A program made the position numbers and the translations under genes. Shown here in pieces: positions 57,177 to 64,000 of a stretch of 64,000 nt of DNA (within the stretch, counting starts at the first letter, position 1; every line of letters begins with the position of its first letter). The notes under the pieces were generated by a model that was given only the letters and a program-made list of their open reading frames with translations, did not search any database and was not told the DNA's origin. Source of the DNA: JBLUOA01 sp048060095 (GTDB lineage Bacteria > Pseudomonadota > Alphaproteobacteria > Rhodobacterales > Rhodobacteraceae); assembly GCF_048060095.1 (NCBI RefSeq), contig NZ_JBLUOA010000003.1:225993-289992 (forward strand). The letters run 5' to 3'.

Positions 57177-58010
57177 CTAGCCTTTTCGCAGGATCCGATC
57201 GAGCGCGCGGGTGCTCAGCATACGACGAAGCAGACCCAGCGCATAGGTCGGCGTTGTCACGTAATAGCGAGGTTTCGGACGGGGTGCTTCCAGCGCGCGG
57301 ATCAGCTTTGCCGTGACGGCACTTGCCGGAAGCTCGAACGGCGCGGGTTCGCCACTTTCGTCGTTCAGCCGGGGTATTGCGGCGGTTTCATACAAATAGC
57401 GCTGGGCGGAACTCTCCCAATCGATCCAGGTCTCGAATTCCCGCCGCGCGTTCTTGCGGAAATCCGTCGTGATCGGGCCGGGTTCGATCAGTGTGACGTG
57501 AATTCCGGTTCCCTTCATCTCAAGCCGCAATGTGTCGGTGAGCCCCTCTAGCGCGAATTTTGTTGCGTTGTATGACCCGCGAAAGCGCATCGCGACAAAC
57601 CCGAGGACGGATGAGCAATTGATGATCCGCCCATGCCCCTGCGCCCGCATCACCGGGATCAGGCGGCGGGTCAGGTCGTGATAGCCAAACAGGTTGGTTT
57701 CAAAAATCGCGCGCAGTGCGTCACGGGGAACATCCTCAACCGCGCCGGGGATCGCGTAGGCTCCGTTGTTGAACAGCGCATCAAGCGTGCCACTCGTCCG
57801 GCTGAGCGTTTCGGCAACGGCGGATTCAACCGACGCCTCGTCCGCATAGTCGAGGACGAAGCTCTCCAATCCCTCGGCCTTTAGCCGGGCGCAATCGATC
57901 TGCTGCCGACAGGTCGCGAAAACCCGCCAGCCACGCTTGGCCAGCGCGTGTGCCGCATCATACCCGATACCTGATGAGCATCCGGTGATCAGAATGGTTT
58001 TCTCTGCCAT
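57177..58010 (-). CDS. Short-chain dehydrogenase/reductase
   Basis: A 277-residue classical SDR oxidoreductase. Cofactor motif ILITGCSSGIGYDAA (about 6-20), NNGAYA (NNAG variant, about 79) and the catalytic Ser/Tyr/Lys seen in INCSSVLGFVAMRFRGSYNATKFAL (Ser about 130, Tyr-x3-Lys about 144-148). It resembles the retinol/17-beta-hydroxysteroid dehydrogenase-like bacterial SDRs; substrate unknown. The start MAEKTILITG is preferred over one 13 codons upstream. Same strand as the twin-transmembrane gene but separated by the repeat. Confidence 0.88.
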   Translation of the reverse strand: MAEKTILITGCSSGIGYDAAHALAKRGWRVFATCRQQIDCARLKAEGLESFVLDYADEASVESAVAETLSRTSGTLDALFNNGAYAIPGAVEDVPRDALRAIFETNLFGYHDLTRRLIPVMRAQGHGRIINCSSVLGFVAMRFRGSYNATKFALEGLTDTLRLEMKGTGIHVTLIEPGPITTDFRKNARREFETWIDWESSAQRYLYETAAIPRLNDESGEPAPFELPASAVTAKLIRALEAPRPKPRYYVTTPTYALGLLRRMLSTRALDRILRKG

Positions 58011-58081
58011 ATGTCCCGCCGCGCTGTTTGGCTTTGACGAATAGGCCAAACTGCTTAGGCGGGCAACGCAAACGTCAGAGG

Positions 58082-58543
58082 CTACCGGGCAGGCGCCAGA
58101 AAACGCCGCGACATATAGCCTTCGTCGCCGGTTTCATTGACACTCAGCCGCGCCCAGTTGCCTTCGAACGCGATCACCTGCGCCTCGGTGCCTTGGTTAA
58201 GCGTCGCAACAACCGCCGTGCGCGACGACGGCCCGGACCGCAGGTTGACGCGGCTGCCGGACACAACCCAGTTCGTCACGCGACTTAGGATGACACCTTC
58301 AGGCGCATCGGTCGCGCCGACTTGGATAAGGTTCACTGGCCTAGGTCGCGTCGCTGCCCGATGCACCGGCTGCGAAACCACAGCGCTCGCGAGGATCGGC
58401 GCCGGGTCTTCGACGACGGCGGGCGTGGGTTCTTCAACCGCAAGGTTGGCTTCTGTCGTTGGCGTCTGTTCGGCGGGATCTTCGCCGTAAATTTTCAAAA
58501 CAAGAACGAAAGCAAATGTAAAAAGAATCGTTAACCGTATCAT
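58082..58543 (-). CDS. Exported SH3-domain protein
   Basis: A 153-residue protein with an N-terminal signal or anchor segment (MIRLTILFTFAFVLVLKIYG), a proline/glutamate-rich linker (about 22-65) and a C-terminal bacterial SH3 domain (about 92-148; VNLRSGPSSRTAVVATLNQG and EGNWARLSV...GYMSRRFL). It should act in the periplasm, probably binding peptidoglycan peptides. No catalytic domain is attached. It diverges from parC across 127 bases with no recognised motif. Confidence 0.85.
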   Translation of the reverse strand: MIRLTILFTFAFVLVLKIYGEDPAEQTPTTEANLAVEEPTPAVVEDPAPILASAVVSQPVHRAATRPRPVNLIQVGATDAPEGVILSRVTNWVVSGSRVNLRSGPSSRTAVVATLNQGTEAQVIAFEGNWARLSVNETGDEGYMSRRFLAPAR

Positions 58544-58670
58544 TACAAATTTCCCCTAACGCCTCAGTATAGCATAAAAGCAGGGGCTTTTCGGCGCGCG
58601 GGGAAAGAATAGACTTCGTGCCCCCTATTGCCAGTTTACCAAGGCCGCAGGCGGCGCTATCACCGTCTGC

Positions 58671-60920
58671 ATGAACGATTTGACTGACGATCCCGATATC
58701 GGCGCCACGCCCAATCCGAACGAAACGTCCGAGCCGCTGCGCCGCGCGATTGGTGAGCGTTATCTGACCTACGCACTGTCCACGATCATGCACCGGGCGT
58801 TGCCGGATGCGCGGGATGGACTGAAGCCCGTGCATCGGCGGATACTCTACGCGATGCGGGAACTGAAGCTGGCGTCAAACGGCGGTTTCCGAAAGTCGGC
58901 GAAGATTTCCGGCGACGTGATGGGCAACTATCACCCGCACGGGGATGCCGCGATCTATGACGCGATGGCGCGGCTCGCGCAGGATTTCGCGGTGCGTTAT
59001 CCGCTGGTCGACGGGCAGGGGAATTTCGGCAATATCGACGGCGATAACCCCGCCGCCAGCCGCTATACTGAAGCCCGCATGACCGCCGCCGCCGAGGCGC
59101 TGCTTGAGGGGTTGAGCGAGAACGCAGTCGATTTCCGCGAAAACTACGACGGCACGCTGACAGAGCCTGAGGTGCTGCCGGCGTCGTTCCCGAACCTTCT
59201 GGCGAACGGATCAAGCGGGATCGCAGTTGGCATGGCAACGAACATACCGCCGCATAATATCACGGAGCTGTGTGACGCCTGCCTGCATATGATCAAGGTT
59301 CCCGATGTGCGGGACGACACGCTGGTCAATTACGTGCCGGGGCCGGACTTTCCGACCGGTGGTGTGATCGTTGAACCGCGCGACAGCATCCTTGAAACCT
59401 ACCGCACCGGGCGCGGTGCCTTCCGTCTGCGCTGCCGGTGGGAGGTTGAGGATCTGGGCCGGGGACAGTGGCAGATCGTCGTAACCGAAATCCCGTATCA
59501 GGTTCAGAAATCAAAGCTGATCGAAAAGGTCGCGGAGCTGATCCAAACCAAGAAAATCCCGATTCTGGCAGACGTGCGCGACGAAAGCGCCGACGACGTG
59601 CGGATCGTGCTTGAGCCGAAATCGAAGAATGTCGATGCGGAGGTGTTGATGAACACAATGTTCCGCAATTCGGATTTCGAGGTGCGCTTCAGCCTCAACA
59701 TGAATGTGTTGATCGACGGGCGCACCCCGAAAGTGTGCAGCCTGAAAGAAGTGCTTCGCGCATTCCTCGATCATCGGCGCGAGGTTTTGATCCGGCGCAG
59801 CCAGCACAGGCTCGATAAGATCGACCATCGGCTTGAGGTCTTGGAAGGCTATATCGTTGCGTTCCTGAACCTTGATCGTGTGATCGAAATCATCCGTTAC
59901 GAGGATGAGCCGAAGGCCGTCATGATGGCCGAGTTTGAGTTGACCGACATTCAGGCCGAAGCGATCCTCAACATGCGGCTGCGCAGCTTGCGCAAGCTTG
60001 AGGAAATGGAGCTGAAGCGCGAACACGAAGCGCTGCTGCTTGAGCGGGAAGAGTTGACCGAATTGCTTGCTGATGAGGGGCTTCAATGGGACCGGATCAG
60101 CGACCAGTTGAAGGAAACCAAAAAGAAGTTCGGCAAAGACTACGAAGGCGGCGTGCGCCGCACCGATTTCGCCGAAGCGGGTGAGGTTGAGGACGTTCCG
60201 ATCGAAGCGATGATCGAACGCGAACCGATCACCGTCGTCTGTTCGCAGATGGGGTGGGTTCGGGCGCTGTCGGGGCATATCGCGCTCGACAAGGAACTGA
60301 AATTCAAGGACGGGGATGGCCCCCGATTTGTGTTCCATGCCGAAACGACCGACCGCTTGCTGGTGTTCGGCACCAACGGGCGGTTCTATACGCTGAGCGC
60401 ATCGAATCTGCCCGGCGGTCGCGGAATGGGCGAACCCCTGCGCCTGATGGTCGATCTGCCAAACGAATCCGAAATCGTCGGGTTGTTCATCCACCAGCCG
60501 GACCGAAAGCTGCTGGTCGCGTCCTCCGCCGGTGACGGTTTCCTCGTGGCCGAGGCTGAGGTTGTCGCACAAACCCGGACCGGCAAGCAGGTCTTGAATG
60601 TGCGCGGCGACAACCGTGCGCAGGTGTGCACCCCGGCATCGGGCGACCATATCGCCTGTGTTGGCGAAAATCGGAAAGTTCTCATTTTTCCGGTCGATGA
60701 GCTGCCGGAAATGGGGCGCGGCAAGGGCGTCAGGTTGCAAAAGTATAAGGATGGCGGTCTGTCCGACGCGACCACATTCAATCTGGAAGAGGGGTTGTCA
60801 TGGCTCGACCCCGCCGGACGGACGCGAACCGAAACGGAGCTTGCCGAATGGATAGGTAAGCGGGCGAGCGCGGGTCGCATGGCCCCGCGCGGCTTCCCAC
60901 GGGATAACAAGTTTACCTGA
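58671..60920 (+). CDS. parC: DNA topoisomerase IV subunit A
   Basis: DNA-cleaving subunit of the decatenase topoisomerase IV. The 749-residue protein has the breakage-reunion domain (about 20-480) with the catalytic Tyr132 in AASRYTEARM and a C-terminal beta-pinwheel with degenerate GyrA-box repeats (about 500-730). The quinolone-determining region reads HPHGDAAIYDA (88-98); Ala93 occupies the position of E. coli ParC Ser80, and Asp97 that of Glu84. Length and the missing GyrA box indicate ParC rather than GyrA. parE is not in the window. Confidence 0.95.
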   Translation: MNDLTDDPDIGATPNPNETSEPLRRAIGERYLTYALSTIMHRALPDARDGLKPVHRRILYAMRELKLASNGGFRKSAKISGDVMGNYHPHGDAAIYDAMARLAQDFAVRYPLVDGQGNFGNIDGDNPAASRYTEARMTAAAEALLEGLSENAVDFRENYDGTLTEPEVLPASFPNLLANGSSGIAVGMATNIPPHNITELCDACLHMIKVPDVRDDTLVNYVPGPDFPTGGVIVEPRDSILETYRTGRGAFRLRCRWEVEDLGRGQWQIVVTEIPYQVQKSKLIEKVAELIQTKKIPILADVRDESADDVRIVLEPKSKNVDAEVLMNTMFRNSDFEVRFSLNMNVLIDGRTPKVCSLKEVLRAFLDHRREVLIRRSQHRLDKIDHRLEVLEGYIVAFLNLDRVIEIIRYEDEPKAVMMAEFELTDIQAEAILNMRLRSLRKLEEMELKREHEALLLEREELTELLADEGLQWDRISDQLKETKKKFGKDYEGGVRRTDFAEAGEVEDVPIEAMIEREPITVVCSQMGWVRALSGHIALDKELKFKDGDGPRFVFHAETTDRLLVFGTNGRFYTLSASNLPGGRGMGEPLRLMVDLPNESEIVGLFIHQPDRKLLVASSAGDGFLVAEAEVVAQTRTGKQVLNVRGDNRAQVCTPASGDHIACVGENRKVLIFPVDELPEMGRGKGVRLQKYKDGGLSDATTFNLEEGLSWLDPAGRTRTETELAEWIGKRASAGRMAPRGFPRDNKFT

Positions 60921-62288
60921 TCAGGTTTCCTCAACCTTCAACCAAACCCCACCCTCAGGGCGCAGCGTCAGGATCATTACAGGCTTTGGTGCGCGCCCCT
61001 GAATGGGCGTAAACTGAAAACGCGCAAGCAGTGATGACAGGATAATCACCGCTTCCTGTAATGCGAATGTCGCGCCGATACAGATGCGCGGCCCGGCCCC
61101 GAACGGAAGGTAGGCGTATCGGTCAATCGCCTTGAGGTCCGCAAACCGATCCGGGTCAAAGCTGTCGGGATTGTCCCAAAGCAGATGGTTCCGGTGCAGC
61201 GCATAGATCGGCAGCATCACGGTATCGCCGCGCCGGACCTCTCGGCCACAAAGCGTGTCGTTGGCCTGCGCAGTGCGCGACAGGAAGGCTGCTGGGGGGT
61301 AAAGGCGCAGGGCTTCGTCAACGATCTGCCGGATATAGGGCAGTTCCGCGACGTCGTCGGCGGTTGCGTTGCGATCCCCGAGGACGGATCGTGCCTCATG
61401 ACGGGCGCGGGTCTGGACGTCTTGGTCAAACGCGCAGAGGTATAGCGCCCAGGACAGGGTCAGCGCCGTTGTTTCGTGACCCGCAACGATGAAGGTCAGC
61501 AGATTGTCCCGAAGCTCTGACGTGGTCATGCGCCGTTTGGTTTCGGGGTCTTCGCCGTCCAGCAGCAGGTCGAGAAGGTCGGGAACGCCTGACCTTTCGC
61601 GATTGCGGCGCTCGTCGATCACCGTGTCAGCGGCCCGCTTCATCTGCTTCAACGACCCTGAGGACAGCACCCGCGACGGGCGTGGCACCCAAGTCGGCAC
61701 CCCGATCACGTCGAGCAGGGAGACTTTCGCAGTCTGATCGATATAGGCATCAATCGCCTTGTGCATCGCGGTGCGATCAAAGCCCTCATCGCCCGAAAAG
61801 GTGACGTCAGAGATCACCTCGAACGTCGCTGTCACCATTTCCTGATAAAGATCCGCCCCCCGACCGGCCTGCGCGCCAACCCGCGCGACAGAGCGTTCAG
61901 CCGCCGCCGTCATCATCGGCGCGAGGTTCTGGATGTTGCGGAATGAAAACACAGGCGCGGCCGTGCGGCGTTGCCAATGCCAGTGGGCGCCTTCGGCGAC
62001 AAACAGGCTTTCCCCGATGGCCGGGCGCAGGATGTTCTTGGTCACGTCGGATTTCGGATAATCCTCCAACCGGTCCTTCAGGATATGCCGGTTGGCTTCC
62101 GGGTCCATCACCATATGCCACCGCTTCCCGGTCTTGCCGGACACGATCGGCTGGCGTGTCGCGATTTCCGGCACGATTTCAAGCACGTTGCGCCGCGCGG
62201 CTTTCAATGACCGCAAGATACCCCACGGTTCTGACACCAGCGGGACACGAACCGGAACGTCTGTAAGCTTGGGATCGTGACCGTCCAT
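60921..62288 (-). CDS. Cytochrome P450
   Basis: A 455-residue soluble P450 monooxygenase. The I-helix oxygen motif AGHETTALTLSW (about 258), the K-helix ExxR in DEALRLYPPAAFLSR (about 313), and the heme-thiolate loop FGAGPRICIGATFALQE (about 397) are all intact. There is no membrane anchor and no fused reductase; no ferredoxin or reductase gene lies nearby, so electrons must come from elsewhere. Substrate unknown; the sequence resembles fatty-acid-hydroxylase-like bacterial P450s. It is convergent with parC (stops adjacent) and diverges from the lipoprotein gene across a region with a 14-bp palindrome. Confidence 0.93.
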   Translation of the reverse strand: MDGHDPKLTDVPVRVPLVSEPWGILRSLKAARRNVLEIVPEIATRQPIVSGKTGKRWHMVMDPEANRHILKDRLEDYPKSDVTKNILRPAIGESLFVAEGAHWHWQRRTAAPVFSFRNIQNLAPMMTAAAERSVARVGAQAGRGADLYQEMVTATFEVISDVTFSGDEGFDRTAMHKAIDAYIDQTAKVSLLDVIGVPTWVPRPSRVLSSGSLKQMKRAADTVIDERRNRERSGVPDLLDLLLDGEDPETKRRMTTSELRDNLLTFIVAGHETTALTLSWALYLCAFDQDVQTRARHEARSVLGDRNATADDVAELPYIRQIVDEALRLYPPAAFLSRTAQANDTLCGREVRRGDTVMLPIYALHRNHLLWDNPDSFDPDRFADLKAIDRYAYLPFGAGPRICIGATFALQEAVIILSSLLARFQFTPIQGRAPKPVMILTLRPEGGVWLKVEET

Positions 62289-62343
62289 CCTTCAAATATA
62301 TGCCGAACGCCGCGCCTTGCAATCGCTGGTGATTGCGTGTCGG

Positions 62344-62357
62344 TAACCCATGGGTTA
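62344..62357. promoter_or_regulatory. Perfect 14-bp palindrome between P450 and lipoprotein genes
   Basis: TAACCCATGGGTTA, 56 bases before the P450 start and 32 before the lipoprotein start, in the 100-base divergent gap. This is a typical size and place for the operator of a dimeric repressor (TetR- or LacI-type). No regulator gene is adjacent. Confidence 0.4.
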
Positions 62358-62388
62358 TCCCGATAGGATATCAGTTACGGAGAACTCC

Positions 62389-63003
62389 ATGTCCCTGTCC
62401 TCAACGTCGCGCCTGATCGTCGCGTTTGTCGCCGCTGCCGTCTTGTCTGCTTGTAGCAGCGCATCATCGCTCGACAGTCCGCTTGAGAACCTTGGCAATT
62501 TCAAACTGGGGCATAACATCGTCATCGCCGACAACGCGCAGATCGGCCCGCTTTCCCGCGCGGCTGAACCCGACGATTGGGAAGCAGCGATGACCACCGC
62601 GATTGAGGATCGGCTGGGCCGTTATCAGGGTGAGGGGCTGTTCCACCTCGGCGTAACGGTCGAAGGCTATAACCTTGCCGTGCCGGGCGTGCCGCTTGTC
62701 GTGTCGCCGAAATCCGTGCTGATCATCAGCGTGAATATCTGGGACAACAGCACGCGCGAAAAGCTGACAGAAGAGCCAAAGCAGTTCACCGTATTCGAAG
62801 CACTTTCCGGCGAAACCATCGTTGGGTCTGGCCTGACACAGAACAAGGCGCAGCAGATGGAGAACCTCAGCATCAATGCGGCGGCGGCGATCGAAAGGTG
62901 GCTGGTTCAGAACCCGCAATGGTTCGGAGTGACGGCGGATGCAACGGAACAGGCTGTTCCCGCTTCGGAAAATACGGCCGCAACCGCCGAAACTGCCAAC
63001 TGA
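62389..63003 (+). CDS. Putative lipoprotein, unknown function
   Basis: A 204-residue protein with a type II signal peptide (VAFVAAAVLSACSS, lipobox Cys at about 22), so it should be lipid-anchored. The mature domain (about 40-185) contains LGHNIVIADNAQIGPLSR, LSVTVEGYNLAVPG-like and PLVVSPKSVLIISVNIWDN segments, a pattern conserved in Rhodobacterales lipoproteins of unknown role; the C-terminus is Ala/Thr-rich and probably flexible. The start MSLSSTSRL has GGAG 6 bases upstream; an in-frame ATG at 62350 lies upstream over the palindrome. It precedes tuf by 89 bases. Confidence 0.78.
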   Translation: MSLSSTSRLIVAFVAAAVLSACSSASSLDSPLENLGNFKLGHNIVIADNAQIGPLSRAAEPDDWEAAMTTAIEDRLGRYQGEGLFHLGVTVEGYNLAVPGVPLVVSPKSVLIISVNIWDNSTREKLTEEPKQFTVFEALSGETIVGSGLTQNKAQQMENLSINAAAAIERWLVQNPQWFGVTADATEQAVPASENTAATAETAN

Positions 63004-63006
63004 CGC

Positions 63007-63035
63007 TTGATTTTTCCCGCCAGGTTTCGTAACGA
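63007..63035 (+). promoter_or_regulatory. Possible tuf promoter
   Basis: TTGATT (63007-63012) and TAACGA (63030-63035) are spaced 17 bases apart in the 89-base gap before tuf. The -10 match is poor by the E. coli consensus, so this is only a candidate. GAGG stands just before the tuf ATG. Confidence 0.25.
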
Positions 63036-63092
63036 GCGCGCGATGTTAATTCGGGTCGGCTGAGACCCCAAAGCACGAGGCGCCTGAGGATC

Positions 63093-64000
<908 letters not shown>

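Noticed and set aside
59511..60740. 409-codon minus-strand frame opposite parC
   Set aside because: Antisense shadow of a conserved gene.

Overview
The window looks like chromosomal core DNA of an alphaproteobacterium of the order Rhodobacterales, most likely a marine Roseobacter-group species. This rests on gene order (folK-rpoZ-rel-DUF2062-pdxJ-acpS-lepB-rnc-era-DUF1491-recO; chvI-chvG-hprK-rapZ-EIIA-HPr next to pckA; def-def2-fmt), on Rhodobacterales-type small proteins, on a complete taurine/C2-sulfonate dissimilation cluster, and on a methylsuccinyl-CoA dehydrogenase of the ethylmalonyl-CoA pathway. Coding density is very high, with many ATGA or GTGA stop/start overlaps. I see no rRNA, tRNA, CRISPR array, prophage or insertion sequence. 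Only one gap exceeds 300 bases (46396-46747, between pckA and chvI).

Layout. 1-4286: tetrapyrrole genes hemF, hemE and hemC with an MFS transporter. 4290-16243: sulfonate block on the minus strand, in transcription order tpa, (DUF1993 on the opposite strand), tauR, xsc, pta, soeA, a LysE-type exporter, soeB, soeC. 16400-25560: smc, a GNAT acetyltransferase, small envelope proteins, a lytic transglycosylase, cobalamin cbiB, a receiver-only protein, a glutathionyl-hydroquinone reductase and a Rhodobacterales-specific small protein. 25576-31691: a C-S lyase, two deformylase-family genes with fmt, and the ispH-methyltransferase-rnhA-TRIC operon. 31791-42014: an NYN-domain protein diverging from the long folK...recO housekeeping run. 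42089-52157: mcd, a TauE/SafE permease, pckA, the ChvG-ChvI two-component system, a regulatory PTS and an acyltransferase. 52154-64000: hbd, DUF6473, etfBA, VOC protein, corrinoid adenosyltransferase, SDR, SH3 protein, parC, cytochrome P450, lipoprotein and the 5' part of tuf.

How the parts fit. Taurine is transaminated by Tpa to sulfoacetaldehyde. Xsc cleaves this with phosphate to acetyl phosphate and sulfite. Pta converts acetyl phosphate to acetyl-CoA, and the SoeABC-like membrane complex would oxidise sulfite to sulfate. TauR-like direct repeats (CTGG-N6 units 22-23 bp apart) stand before tpa, xsc and tauR. The acetyl-CoA could be assimilated by the ethylmalonyl-CoA pathway, of which Mcd, its electron acceptor EtfAB, a 3-hydroxybutyryl-CoA dehydrogenase and the adenosylcobalamin-forming adenosyltransferase are all present, with PckA for gluconeogenesis under likely ChvI/PTS control.

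Points for a second look: a second deformylase lacking its metal-binding Cys and catalytic Glu; a LysE exporter coupled to soeA; TauR-type operators; a RapZ with Arg in the Walker A lysine position; a receiver lacking the conserved Lys; three copies of a short interspersed repeat; and several uncharacterised tandem operators.
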